A stretch of 64,000 bases of DNA. Origin: Galeopsis tetrahit (lineage: Eukaryota > Streptophyta > Magnoliopsida > Lamiales > Lamiaceae). The stretch is taken from the NCBI GenBank assembly GCA_963675135.1, contig CAVLYN010000105.1, positions 79,001 to 143,000 of the forward strand, given 5' to 3'. The position numbers and the translations under genes are program-made. The notes beneath the pieces are model-generated. The model did not search any database and had not been told where the DNA came from. It worked only from the letters and a program-made list of their open reading frames with translations. Below, piece by piece: positions 46,100 through 59,576 of the stretch. Within the stretch, counting starts at the first letter, position 1. Each line of letters begins with the position of its first letter.

Positions 46100-46365
46100 G
46101 TGTCATTTAACCTCGAAAATACCAAAATGAAGTGTTTTGTAGGATTGCTTGGTGATCAAACAAACTTTACGTTTTCTTTATTTTGCGGAAAATCACATTC
46201 GTTAGTGTTCAAAAACTCTATAGTTTATCCCACTATAATGTGGAAAGTAAACTTTCATCGATTCACTCATTTTCTCTTTTTGAAAAGTCTCACGAGTTGC
46301 AAAAGAGTTAACCATGATCAATTCACATTCGTTCTAGGGTTGTTGTTTTCTATAACTCGTTTATA
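46100..46365 (+). repeat. Type T monomer (exemplar, 266 bp)
   Basis: Type T begins GTGTCATTTAACC and has GGTGATCAAACAAAC and GAAAGTAAACTTTC. Starts: 46100, 46897, 56981 and 57718. The unit before it always ends GGGTTGTTATTTTC. Confidence 0.85.
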
Positions 46366-46630
46366 TTGCCATTTAACCTCGAAAATACCAAAATGAAGTG
46401 TTTTGTAGGATTGCTTGGTGACCAAGCAAACTTTACGGTTTCTTTATTTTGCGGAAAATCACATTCGTTAGTGTTCAAAAACTCTATAGTTTATCCCATT
46501 ATAATGTGGAAATGCACTTTCATCGATTCACTCATTCTCTCTTTTTGAAAAGTCCCACGAGTTGCAAAAGAGTTAACCATTACAAATTCACATTCGTTCT
46601 AGGGTTGTTGTTTTCTATAACTCGTTTATA
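46366..46630 (+). repeat. Type U monomer (exemplar, 265 bp)
   Basis: Type U begins TTGCCATTT (TTTATATTGCC) and has TTTACGGTTTC, CCCATTATAATG and GGAAATGCACTTTCATCG. Starts: 46366, 47163, 49286, 52735, 57984; a similar unit without ACGGTTTC is at 61700. Confidence 0.86.
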
Positions 46631-47162
46631 GTGCCATTTAACCTCGAAAATACCAAAATGAAGTGTTTTGTAGGATTGCTTGGTGACCAAGCAAACTTTA
46701 CGTTTTCTTTATTTTGCGGAAAATCACATTCGTTAGTGTTCAAAAACTCTATAGTTTATCCTACTATAATGTGGAAAGTATACTTTCATCGATTCACTCA
46801 TTTTCTCTTTTTGAAAAGTCTCACGAGTTGCAAAAGAGTTAACCATGACCAATTCACATTCTTTCTAGGGTTGTTATTTTCTAAAACTCGTTTATAGTGT
46901 CATTTAACCTCGAAAATACCAAAATGAAGTGTTTTGTAGGATTGCTTGGTGATCAAACAAACTTTACGTTTTCTTTATTTTGCGGAAAATCACATTCGTT
47001 AGTGTTCAAAAACTCTATAGTTTATCCCACTATAATGTGGAAAGTAAACTTTCATCGATTCACTCATTTTCTCTTTTTGAAAAGTCTCACGAGTTGCAAA
47101 AGAGTTAACCATGATCAATTCACATTCGTTCTAGGGTTGTTGTTTTCTATAACTCGTTTATA

Positions 47163-49285
47163 TTGCCATTTAACCTCGAAAATACCAAAATGAAGTGTTT
47201 TGTAGGATTGCTTGGTGACCAAGCAAACTTTACGGTTTCTTTATTTTGCGGAAAATCACATTCGTTAGTGTTCAAAAACTCTATAGTTTATCCCATTATA
47301 ATGTGGAAATGCACTTTCATCGATTCACTCATTCTCTCTTTTTGAAAAGTCCCACGAGTTGCAAAAGAGTTAACCATTACAAATTCACATTCGTTCTAGG
47401 GTTGTTGTTTTCTATAACTCGTTTATAGTGCCATTTAACCTCGAAAATACCAAAATGAAGTGTTTTGTAGGATTGCTTGGTGACCAAGCAAACTTTACGT
47501 TTTCTTTATTTTGCGGAAAATCACATTCGTTAGTGTTCAAAAACTCTATAGTTTATCCTACTATAATGTGGAAAGTGCACTTTCATTGATTCACTCATTC
47601 TCTCTTTTTGAAAAGTCTCACGAGTTGCAAAAGAGTTAACCATGACAAATTCACATTCTTTCTAGGGTTGTTGTTTTCTATAACTCGTTTATAGTGCCAT
47701 TTAACCTCGAAAATACCAAAATGAAGTGTTTTGTAGGATTGCTTGGTGACCAAGCAAACTTTACGTTTTCTTTATTTTGCGGAAAATCATATTCGTTAAT
47801 GTTCAAAAACTCTATAGTTTATCCTAGTATAATGTGGAAATGCACGTTCATCGATTCACTCATTCTCTCTTTTTGAAAAGTCCCACGAGTTACAAAAGAG
47901 TTAACCATGACCAATTCACATTCTTTCTAGGGTTGTTGTTTTCTATAACTCGTTTATAGTGTCATTTAATCTCGAAAATACCAAAATGAAGTGTTTTGTA
48001 GGATTGCTTGGTGATCAAGCAAACTTTATGTTTTCTTCATTTTGTGGAAAATCACATTCGTTAGTGTTCAAAAACTCTATAGTTTATCCCACTATAATGT
48101 GGAAAGTACACTTTCATCGATTCACTCATTTTCTCTTTTTGAAAAGTCTCACGAGTTGCAAAAGAGTTTACCATGACCAATTCACATTCTTTCTAGGGTT
48201 GTTGTTTTATATAACTCGTTTATAGTGCCATTTAACCTCGAAAATACCAAAATGAAGTGTTTTGTAGGATTGCTTGGAGACCAAGCAAACTTTACGTTTT
48301 CTTTATTTTGCGGAAAATCACATTCGTTAGTTCTCAAAAACTCTATAGTTTATCCCACTATAATGTGGAAATGCACGTTCATCGATTCACTCATTCTCTC
48401 TTTTAGAAAAGTCCCACGAGTTGCAAAAGAGTTAATCATTACAAATTCACATTCGTTCTAGGGTTGTTGTTTTCTATAACTCGTTTATAGTGCCATTTAA
48501 CCTCGAAAATACCAAAATGAAGTGTTTTGTAGGATTGGTTGGTGACCAAGCAAACTTTACGTTTTCTTTATTTTGCGGAAAATCGCATTCGTTAGTGTTC
48601 AGAAACTCTATAGTTTATCCCATTATAATGTGGAAATGCACTTTCATTGATTCACTCATTCTCTCTTTTTGAAAAGTCCCACGAGTTGCAAAAGAGTTAA
48701 CCATTACAAATTCACATTCGTTCTAGGGTTGTTGTTTTCTATAACTCGTTTATAGTGCCATTTAACCTCGAAAATACCAAAATGAAGTGTTTTGTAGGAT
48801 TGCTTGGTGACCAAGCAAACTTTACGTTTTCTTTATTTTGCGGAAAATCACATTCGTTAGTGTTCAGAAACTCTATAGTTTATCCCATTATAATGTGGAA
48901 ATGCACTTTCATTGATTCACTCATTCTCTCTTTTTGAAAAGTCTCACGAGTTGCAAAAGAGTTAACCATGATCAATTCACATTCGTTCTAGGGTTGTTGT
49001 TTTCTATAACTCGTTTATATTGCCATTTAACCTCGAAAATACCAAAATGAAGTGTTTTGTAGGATTGCTTGGTGACCAAGCAAACTTTACGTTTTCTTTA
49101 TTTTGCGAAAAATCACATTCGTTAGTGTTCAAAAACTCTATAGTTTATCCCACTATAATGTGGAAAGTATACTTTCATCGATTCACTCATTTTCTCTTTT
49201 TGAAAAGTCTCACGAGTTGCAAAAGAGTTAACCATGATCAATTCACATTCGTTCTAGGGTTGTTGTTTTCTATAACTCGTTTATA
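47163..49285 (+). repeat. 2,123-bp octamer HOR, copy 1 (U V L M N J J O)
   Basis: Units start at 47163, 47428, 47694, 47959, 48225, 48490, 48755 and 49020. Tags include GGAGACC in N, GGATTGGTTGG in the first J, TTTTATATAAC at the M tail and the TTTATATTGCC junction before O. Confidence 0.91.
47428..47693 (+). repeat. Type V monomer (exemplar, 266 bp)
   Basis: Type V has TATCCTACTATAATG, GAAAGTGCACTTTCATTG and CATGACAAATTC. Starts: 47428, 49551, 53000, 58515. It is always followed by type L. Confidence 0.85.
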
Positions 49286-51408
49286 TTGCCATTTAACCTC
49301 GAAAATACCAAAATGAAGTGTTTTGTAGGATTGCTTGGTGACCAAGCAAACTTTACGGTTTCTTTATTTTGCGGAAAATCACATTCGTTAGTGTTCAAAA
49401 ACTCTATAGTTTATCCCATTATAATGTGGAAATGCACTTTCATCGATTCACTCATTCTCTCTTTTTGAAAAGTCCCACGAGTTGCAAAAGAGTTAACCAT
49501 TACAAATTCACATTCGTTCTAGGGTTGTTGTTTTCTATAACTCGTTTATAGTGCCATTTAACCTCGAAAATACCAAAATGAAGTGTTTTGTAGGATTGCT
49601 TGGTGACCAAGCAAACTTTACGTTTTCTTTATTTTGCGGAAAATCACATTCGTTAGTGTTCAAAAACTCTATAGTTTATCCTACTATAATGTGGAAAGTG
49701 CACTTTCATTGATTCACTCATTCTCTCTTTTTGAAAAGTCTCACGAGTTGCAAAAGAGTTAACCATGACAAATTCACATTCTTTCTAGGGTTGTTGTTTT
49801 CTATAACTCGTTTATAGTGCCATTTAACCTCGAAAATACCAAAATGAAGTGTTTTGTAGGATTGCTTGGTGACCAAGCAAACTTTACGTTTTCTTTATTT
49901 TGCGGAAAATCATATTCGTTAATGTTCAAAAACTCTATAGTTTATCCTAGTATAATGTGGAAATGCACGTTCATCGATTCACTCATTCTCTCTTTTTGAA
50001 AAGTCCCACGAGTTACAAAAGAGTTAACCATGACCAATTCACATTCTTTCTAGGGTTGTTGTTTTCTATAACTCGTTTATAGTGTCATTTAATCTCGAAA
50101 ATACCAAAATGAAGTGTTTTGTAGGATTGCTTGGTGATCAAGCAAACTTTATGTTTTCTTCATTTTGTGGAAAATCACATTCGTTAGTGTTCAAAAACTC
50201 TATAGTTTATCCCACTATAATGTGGAAAGTACACTTTCATCGATTCACTCATTTTCTCTTTTTGAAAAGTCTCACGAGTTGCAAAAGAGTTTACCATGAC
50301 CAATTCACATTCTTTCTAGGGTTGTTGTTTTATATAACTCGTTTATAGTGCCATTTAACCTCGAAAATACCAAAATGAAGTGTTTTGTAGGATTGCTTGG
50401 AGACCAAGCAAACTTTACGTTTTCTTTATTTTGCGGAAAATCACATTCGTTAGTTCTCAAAAACTCTATAGTTTATCCCACTATAATGTGGAAATGCACG
50501 TTCATCGATTCACTCATTCTCTCTTTTAGAAAAGTCCCACGAGTTGCAAAAGAGTTAATCATTACAAATTCACATTCGTTCTAGGGTTGTTGTTTTCTAT
50601 AACTCGTTTATAGTGCCATTTAACCTCGAAAATACCAAAATGAAGTGTTTTGTAGGATTGGTTGGTGACCAAGCAAACTTTACGTTTTCTTTATTTTGCG
50701 GAAAATCGCATTCGTTAGTGTTCAGAAACTCTATAGTTTATCCCATTATAATGTGGAAATGCACTTTCATTGATTCACTCATTCTCTCTTTTTGAAAAGT
50801 CCCACGAGTTGCAAAAGAGTTAACCATTACAAATTCACATTCGTTCTAGGGTTGTTGTTTTCTATAACTCGTTTATAGTGCCATTTAACCTCGAAAATAC
50901 CAAAATGAAGTGTTTTGTAGGATTGCTTGGTGACCAAGCAAACTTTACGTTTTCTTTATTTTGCGGAAAATCACATTCGTTAGTGTTCAGAAACTCTATA
51001 GTTTATCCCATTATAATGTGGAAATGCACTTTCATTGATTCACTCATTCTCTCTTTTTGAAAAGTCTCACGAGTTGCAAAAGAGTTAACCATGATCAATT
51101 CACATTCGTTCTAGGGTTGTTGTTTTCTATAACTCGTTTATATTGCCATTTAACCTCGAAAATACCAAAATGAAGTGTTTTGTAGGATTGCTTGGTGACC
51201 AAGCAAACTTTACGTTTTCTTTATTTTGCGAAAAATCACATTCGTTAGTGTTCAAAAACTCTATAGTTTATCCCACTATAATGTGGAAAGTATACTTTCA
51301 TCGATTCACTCATTTTCTCTTTTTGAAAAGTCTCACGAGTTGCAAAAGAGTTAACCATGACCAATTCACATTCTTTCTAGGGTTGTTGTTTTCTATAACT
51401 CGTTTATA
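49286..51408 (+). repeat. 2,123-bp octamer HOR, copy 2 (U V L M N J J O)
   Basis: Units start at 49286, 49551, 49817, 50082, 50348, 50613, 50878 and 51143, each exactly 2,123 bp after its partner, with all subtype tags kept. Confidence 0.91.
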
Positions 51409-54400
51409 GTGCCATTTAACCTCGAAAATACCAAAATGAAGTGTTTTGTAGGATTGCTTGGTGACCAAGCAAACTTTACGTTTTCTTTATTTTGCGGAAA
51501 ATCATATTCGTTAATGTTCAAAAACTCTATAGTTTATCCTAGTATAATGTGGAAATGCACGTTCATCGATTCACTCATTCTCTCTTTTTGAAAAGTCCCA
51601 CGAGTTACAAAAGAGTTAACCATGACCAATTCACATTCTTTCTAGGGTTGTTGTTTTCTATAACTCGTTTATAGTGTCATTTAATCTCGAAAATACCAAA
51701 ATGAAGTGTTTTGTAGGATTGCTTGGTGATCAAGCAAACTTTATGTTTTCTTCATTTTGTGGAAAATCACATTCGTTAGTGTTCAAAAACTCTATAGTTT
51801 ATCCCACTATAATGTGGAAAGTACACTTTCATCGATTCACTCATTTTCTCTTTTTGAAAAGTCTCACGAGTTGCAAAAGAGTTTACCATGACCAATTCAC
51901 ATTCTTTCTAGGGTTGTTGTTTTATATAACTCGTTTATAGTGCCATTTAACCTCGAAAATACCAAAATGAAGTGTTTTGTAGGATTGCTTGGAGACCAAG
52001 CAAACTTTACGTTTTCTTTATTTTGCGGAAAATCACATTCGTTAGTTCTCAAAAACTCTATAGTTTATCCCACTATAATGTGGAAATGCACGTTCATCGA
52101 TTCACTCATTCTCTCTTTTAGAAAAGTCCCACGAGTTGCAAAAGAGTTAATCATTACAAATTCACATTCGTTCTAGGGTTGTTGTTTTCTATAACTCGTT
52201 TATAGTGCCATTTAACCTCGAAAATACCAAAATGAAGTGTTTTGTAGGATTGGTTGGTGACCAAGCAAACTTTACGTTTTCTTTATTTTGCGGAAAATCG
52301 CATTCGTTAGTGTTCAGAAACTCTATAGTTTATCCCATTATAATGTGGAAATGCACTTTCATTGATTCACTCATTCTCTCTTTTTGAAAAGTCCCACGAG
52401 TTGCAAAAGAGTTAACCATTACAAATTCACATTCGTTCTAGGGTTGTTGTTTTCTATAACTCGTTTATAGTGCCATTTAACCTCGAAAATACCAAAATGA
52501 AGTGTTTTGTAGGATTGCTTGGTGACCAAGCAAACTTTACGTTTTCTTTATTTTGCGGAAAATCACATTCGTTAGTGTTCAGAAACTCTATAGTTTATCC
52601 CATTATAATGTGGAAATGCACTTTCATTGATTCACTCATTCTCTCTTTTTGAAAAGTCTCACGAGTTGCAAAAGAGTTAACCATGATCAATTCACATTCG
52701 TTCTAGGGTTGTTGTTTTCTATAACTCGTTTATATTGCCATTTAACCTCGAAAATACCAAAATGAAGTGTTTTGTAGGATTGCTTGGTGACCAAGCAAAC
52801 TTTACGGTTTCTTTATTTTGCGGAAAATCACATTCGTTAGTGTTCAAAAACTCTATAGTTTATCCCATTATAATGTGGAAATGCACTTTCATCGATTCAC
52901 TCATTCTCTCTTTTTGAAAAGTCCCACGAGTTGCAAAAGAGTTAACCATTACAAATTCACATTCGTTCTAGGGTTGTTGTTTTCTATAACTCGTTTATAG
53001 TGCCATTTAACCTCGAAAATACCAAAATGAAGTGTTTTGTAGGATTGCTTGGTGACCAAGCAAACTTTACGTTTTCTTTATTTTGCGGAAAATCACATTC
53101 GTTAGTGTTCAAAAACTCTATAGTTTATCCTACTATAATGTGGAAAGTGCACTTTCATTGATTCACTCATTCTCTCTTTTTGAAAAGTCTCACGAGTTGC
53201 AAAAGAGTTAACCATGACAAATTCACATTCTTTCTAGGGTTGTTGTTTTCTATAACTCGTTTATAGTGCCATTTAACCTCGAAAATACCAAAATGAAGTG
53301 TTTTGTAGGATTGCTTGGTGACCAAGCAAACTTTACGTTTTCTTTATTTTGCGGAAAATCATATTCGTTAATGTTCAAAAACTCTATAGTTTATCCTAGT
53401 ATAATGTGGAAATGCACGTTCATCGATTCACTCATTCTCTCTTTTTGAAAAGTCCCACGAGTTACAAAAGAGTTAACCATGACCAATTCACATTCTTTCT
53501 AGGGTTGTTGTTTTCTATAACTCGTTTATAGTGTCATTTAATCTCGAAAATACCAAAATGAAGTGTTTTGTAGGATTGCTTGGTGATCAAGCAAACTTTA
53601 TGTTTTCTTCATTTTGTGGAAAATCACATTCGTTAGTGTTCAAAAACTCTATAGTTTATCCCACTATAATGTGGAAAGTACACTTTCATCGATTCACTCA
53701 TTTTCTCTTTTTGAAAAGTCTCACGAGTTGCAAAAGAGTTTACCATGACCAATTCACATTCTTTCTAGGGTTGTTGTTTTATATAACTCGTTTATAGTGC
53801 CATTTAACCTCGAAAATACCAAAATGAAGTGTTTTGTAGGATTGCTTGGAGACCAAGCAAACTTTACGTTTTCTTTATTTTGCGGAAAATCACATTCGTT
53901 AGTTCTCAAAAACTCTATAGTTTATCCCACTATAATGTGGAAATGCACGTTCATCGATTCACTCATTCTCTCTTTTAGAAAAGTCCCACGAGTTGCAAAA
54001 GAGTTAATCATTACAAATTCACATTCGTTCTAGGGTTGTTGTTTTCTATAACTCGTTTATAGTGCCATTTAACCTCGAAAATACCAAAATGAAGTGTTTT
54101 GTAGGATTGGTTGGTGACCAAGCAAACTTTACGTTTTCTTTATTTTGCGGAAAATCGCATTCGTTAGTGTTCAGAAACTCTATAGTTTATCCCATTATAA
54201 TGTGGAAATGCACTTTCATTGATTCACTCATTCTCTCTTTTTGAAAAGTCCCACGAGTTGCAAAAGAGTTAACCATTACAAATTCACATTCGTTCTAGGG
54301 TTGTTGTTTTCTATAACTCGTTTATAGTGCCATTTAACCTCGAAAATACCAAAATGAAGTGTTTTGTAGGATTGGTTGGTGACCAAGCAAACTTTACGTT

Positions 54401-55122
54401 TTCTTTATTTTGCGGAAAATCGCATTCGTTAGTGTTCAGAAACTCTATAGTTTATCCCATTATAATGTGGAAATGCACTTTCATTGATTCACTCATTCTC
54501 TCTTTTTGAAAAGTCCCACGAGTTGCAAAAGAGTTAACCATTACAAATTCACATTCGTTCTAGGGTTGTTGTTTTCTATAACTCGTTTATAGTGCCATTT
54601 AACCTCGAAAATACCAAAATGAAGTGTTTTGTAGGATTGCTTGGTGACCAAGCAAACTTTACGTTTTCTTTATTTTGCGGAAAATCACATTCGTTAGTGT
54701 TCAGAAACTCTATAGTTTATCCCATTATAATGTGGAAATGCACTTTCATTGATTCACTCATTCTCTCTTTTTGAAAAGTCCCACGAGTTGCAAAAGAGTT
54801 AACCATTACAAATTCACATTCGTTCTAGGGTTGTTGTTTTCTATAACTCGTTTATAGTGCCATTTAACCTCGAAAATACCAAAATGAAGTGTTTTGTAGG
54901 ATTGCTTGGTGACCAAGCAAACTTTACGTTTTCTTTATTTTGCGAAAAATCACATTCGTTAGTGTTCAAAAACTCTATAGTTTATCCCACTATAATGTGG
55001 AAAGTATACTTTCATCGATTCACTCATTTTCTCTTTTTGAAAAGTCTCACGAGTTGCAAAAGAGTTAACCATGACCAATTCACATTCTTTCTAGGGTTGT
55101 TGTTTTCTATAACTCGTTTATA
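51409..55122 (+). repeat. Derivatives of the octamer: L M N J J, then U V L M N J J J O
   Basis: At 51409-52734 a five-unit form follows without U, V and O. At 52735-55122 the full order returns with one extra J: the GGATTGGTTGG form of J occurs twice in a row (54062, 54327) before the ordinary J (54592). Both changes fit gain or loss of whole monomers. Confidence 0.87.
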
Positions 55123-56184
55123 GTGCCATTTAACCTCGAAAATACCAAAATGAAGTGTTTTGTAGGATTGCTTGGTGACCAAGCAAACTTTACGTTTTCT
55201 TTATTTTGCGGAAAATCACATTTGTTAGTGTTCAAAAACTCTATAGTTTATCCTAGTATAATGTGGAAATGCACGTTCATCGATTCACTCATTCTCTCTT
55301 TTTGAAAAGTCCCACGAGTTGCAAAAGAGTTAATCATTACAAATTCACATTCGTTCTAGGGTTGTTGTTTTCAATAACTTGTTTATAGTGCCATTTAACC
55401 TCGAAAATACCAAAATGAAGTGTTTTGTAGGATTGCTTGGTGACCAAGCAAACTTTACGTTTTCTTTATTTTGCGGAAAATCACATTCGTTAGTGTTCAG
55501 AAACTCTATAGTTTATCCCATTATAATGTGGAAATGCACTTTCATTGATTCACTCATTCTCTCCTTTTGAAAAATCCCACGAGTTGCAAAAGAGTTAACC
55601 ATTACAAATTCACATTCCTTCTAGGGTTGTTGTTTTCTATAACTCGTTTATAGTGCCATTTAACCTCAAAAATACCAAAATGAAGTGTTTTGTAGGATTG
55701 CTTGGTGACCAAGCAAACTTTACGTTTTCTTTATTTTGCGGAAAATCACATTCGTTAGTGTTCAAAAACTCTATAGTTTATCCCACTATAATGTGGAAAG
55801 TACAATTTCATCGATTCACTCATTCTCTCTTTTTGAAAAGTTCCACGAGTTGCAAAAGAGTTAACCATGATCAATTCACATTCGTTCTATGGTTGTTGTT
55901 TTCTATAACTCGTTTATAGTGCCATTTAACCTCGAAAATACCAAAATGAAGTGTTTTGTAGGATTGCTTGGTGACCAAGCAAACTTTACGTTTTCTTTAT
56001 TTTGCGGAAAATCACATTCGTTAGTGTTCAAAAACTCTATAGTTTATCCCACTATAATGTGGAAAGTACACTTTCATCGATTCACTCATTTTCTCTTTTT
56101 GAAAAGTCTCACGAGTTACATAAGAGTTAACCATGACCAATTCACATTCTTTCTAGGGTTGTTGTTTTCTATAACTCGTTTATA
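54327..56184 (+). repeat. 1,858-bp segment J J O R J K W repeated at +5,250 bp (left copy)
   Basis: Units start at 54327, 54592, 54857, 55123, 55388, 55653 and 55919. Shared rare tags are TTTTCAATAACTTG, CTCTCCTTTTG, AACCTCAAAAATACC and GTTACATAAGAG. A private base, CACATTCCTTC, is seen only here. Confidence 0.89.
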
Positions 56185-57246
56185 GTGCCATTTAACCTCG
56201 AAAATACCAAAATGAAGTGTTTTGTAGGATTGCTTGGTGACCAAGCAAACTTTACGTTTTCTTTATTTTGCGGAAAATCGCATTCGTTAGTGTTCAGAAA
56301 CTCTATAGTTTATCCCATTATAATGTGGAAATGCACTTTCATTGATTCACTCATTCTCTCTTTTTGAAAAGTCCCACGAGTTGCAAAAGAGTTAACCATT
56401 ACAAATTCACATTCGTTCTAGGGTTGTTGTTTTCTATAACTCGTTTATAGTGCCATTTAACCTCGAAAATACCAAAATGAAGTGTTTTGTAGGATTGCTT
56501 GGTGACCAAGCAAACTTTACGTTTTCTTTATTTTGCGGAAAATCACATTCGTTAGTGTTCAGAAACTCTATAGTTTATCCCATTATAATGTGGAAATGCA
56601 CTTTCATTGATTCACTCATTCTCTCTTTTTGAAAAGTCCCACGAGTTGCAAAAGAGTTAACCATTACAAATTCACATTCGTTCTAGGGTTGTTGTTTTCT
56701 ATAACTCGTTTATAGTGCCATTTAACTTCGAAAATACCAAAATGAAGTGTTTTGTAGGATTGCTTGGTGACCAAGCAAACTTTACGTTTTCTTTATTTTG
56801 CGAAAAATCACATTCGTTAGTGTTCAAAAACTCTATAGTTTATCCCACTATAATGTGGAAAGTATACTTTCATCGATTCACTCATTTTCTCTTTTTGAAA
56901 AGTCTCACGAGTTGCAAAAGAGTTAACCCTGACCAATTCACATTCTTTCTAGGGTTGTTATTTTCTATAACTCGTTTATAGTGTCATTTAACCTCGAAAA
57001 TACCAAAATGAAGTGTTTTGTAGGATTGCTTGGTGATCAAACAAACTTTACGTTTTCTTTATTTTGCGGAAAATCACATTCGTTAGTGTTCAAAAACTCT
57101 ATAGTTTATCCCACTATAATGTGGAAAGTAAACTTTCATCAATTCACTCATTTTCTCTTTTTGAAAAGTCTCACGAGTTGCAAAAGAGTTAACCATGACC
57201 AATTCACATTCTTTCTAGGGTTGTTGTTTTCTATAACTCGTTTATA
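56185..57246 (+). repeat. Domain B segment J J O T
   Basis: Units start at 56185 J, 56450 J, 56715 O and 56981 T. The J-J-O string also occurs in the octamers, but here it is followed by T. The T unit has the private TTTCATCAATTCAC. Only satellite is present. Confidence 0.84.
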
Positions 57247-58514
57247 GTGCCATTTAACCTCGAAAATACCAAAATGAAGTGTTTTGTAGGATTGCTTGGT
57301 GACCAAGCAAACTTTACGTTTTCTTTATTTTGCGGAAAATCACATTTGTTAGTGTTCAAAAACTCTATAGTTTATCCTAGTATAATGTGGAAATGCACGT
57401 TCATCGATTCACTCATTCTCTCTTTTTGAAAAGTCCCACGAGTTGCAAAAGAGTTAATCATTACAAATTCACATTCGTTCTAGGGTTGTTGTTTTCTATA
57501 ACTCGTTTATAGTGCCATTTAACCTCGAAAATACCAAAATGAAGTGTTTTGTAGGATTGCTTGGTGACCAAGCAAACTTTACGTTTTCTTTATTTTGCGG
57601 AAAATCACATTCGTTAGTGTTCAAAAACTCTATAGTTTATCCTACTATAATGTGGAAAGTGCACTTTCATCGATTCACATTCTTTCTAGGGTTGTTATTT
57701 TCTATAACTCGTTTATAGTGTCATTTAACCTCGAAAATACCAAAATGAAGTGTTTTGTAGGATTGCTTGGTGATCAAACAAACTTTACGTTTTCTTTATT
57801 TTGCGGAAAATCACATTCGTTAGTGTTCAAAAACTCTATAGTTTATCCCACTATAATGTGGAAAGTAAACTTTCATCGATTCACTCATTTTCTCTTTTTG
57901 AAAAGTCTCACGAGTTGCAAAAGAGTTAACCATGATCAATTCACATTCGTTCTAGGGTTGTTGTTTTCTATAACTCGTTTATATTGCCATTTAACCTCGA
58001 AAATACCAAAATGAAGTGTTTTGTAGGATTGCTTGGTGACCAAGCAAACTTTACGGTTTCTTTATTTTGCGGAAAATCACATTCGTTAGTGTTCAAAAAC
58101 TCTATAGTTTATCCCATTATAATGTGGAAATGCACTTTCATCGATTCACTCATTCTCTCTTTTTGAAAAGTCCCACGAGTTGCAAAAGAGTTAACCATTA
58201 CAAATTCACATTCGTTCTAGGGTTGTTGTTTTCTATAACTCGTTTATAGTGCCATTTAACCTCGAAAATACCAAAATGAAGTGTTTTGTAGGATTGCTTG
58301 GTGACCAAGCAAACTTTACGTTTTCTTTATTTTGCGGAAAATCACATTCGTTAGTGTTCAAAAACTCTATAGTTTATCCTACTATAATGTGGAAAGTATA
58401 CTTTCATCGATTCACTCATTTTCTCTTTTTGAAAAGTCTCACGAGTTGCAAAAGAGTTAACCATGACCAATTCACATTCGTTCTAGGGTTGTTGTTTTCT
58501 ATAACTCGTTTATA
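57247..58514 (+). repeat. 1,268-bp segment R S T U O repeated at +11,618 bp (right copy)
   Basis: Units start at 57247, 57512, 57718, 57984 and 58249. After 58514 the match to the left copy continues as V L M N J J O with the shift reduced to 11,087 bp, the 531-bp difference being one T-U dimer. Confidence 0.89.
57512..57717 (+). repeat. Type S truncated monomer (206 bp), copy 2
   Basis: Same 60-bp deletion as at 45894, with the scar ATTCAC at 57673-57678. It sits in the same context (R before, T-U after) exactly 11,618 bp away, so it is a copy of the same event. Confidence 0.93.
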
Positions 58515-59576
58515 GTGCCATTTAACCTCGAAAATACCAAAATGAAGTGTTTTGTAGGATTGCTTGGTGACCAAGCAAACTTTACGTTTTCTTTATTTTG
58601 CGGAAAATCACATTCGTTAGTGTTCAAAAACTCTATAGTTTATCCTACTATAATGTGGAAAGTGCACTTTCATTGATTCACTCATTCTCTCTTTTTGAAA
58701 AGTCTCACGAGTTGCAAAAGAGTTAACCATGACAAATTCACATTCTTTCTAGGGTTGTTGTTTTCTATAACTCGTTTATAGTGCCATTTAACCTCGAAAA
58801 TACCAAAATGAAGTGTTTTGTAGGATTGCTTGGTGACCAAGCAAACTTTACGTTTTCTTTATTTTGCGGAAAATCATATTCGTTAATGTTCAAAAACTCT
58901 ATAGTTTATCCTAGTATAATGTGGAAATGCACGTTCATCGATTCACTCATTCTCTCTTTTTGAAAAGTCCCACGAGTTACAAAAGAGTTAACCATGACCA
59001 ATTCACATTCTTTCTAGGGTTGTTGTTTTCTATAACTCGTTTATAGTGTCATTTAATCTCGAAAATACCAAAATGAAGTGTTTTGTAGGATTGCTTGGTG
59101 ATCAAGCAAACTTTATGTTTTCTTCATTTTGTGGAAAATCACATTCGTTAGTGTTCAAAAACTCTATAGTTTATCCCACTATAATGTGGAAAGTACACTT
59201 TCATCGATTCACTCATTTTCTCTTTTTGAAAAGTCTCACGAGTTGCAAAAGAGTTTACCATGACCAATTCACATTCTTTCTAGGGTTGTTGTTTTATATA
59301 ATTCGTTTATAGTGCCATTTAACCTCGAAAATACCAAAATGAAGTGTTTTGTAGGATTGCTTGGAGACCAAGCAAACTTTACGTTTTCTTTATTTTGCGG
59401 AAAATCACATTCGTTAGTTCTCAAAAACTCTATAGTTTATCCCACTATAATGTGGAAATGCACGTTCATCGATTCACTCATTCTCTCTTTTAGAAAAGTC
59501 CCACGAGTTGCAAAAGAGTTAATCATTACAAATTCACATTCGTTCTAGGGTTGTTGTTTTCTATAACTCGTTTATA

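Larger units (their letters stand above)
45629..46896 (+). repeat. 1,268-bp segment R S T U O repeated at +11,618 bp (left copy)
   Basis: Units start at 45629, 45894, 46100, 46366 and 46631 and include the 206-bp type S. Here an extra T-U pair (46897-47427, 531 bp) follows before V; in the right copy V follows directly. Confidence 0.89.

Noticed and set aside
45977..46396. 139-codon open frame, and its copy at 57595-58014
   Set aside because: It is made by the 60-bp deletion in the type S unit, which joins two chance frames. It has no start context or protein features and lies entirely in satellite.
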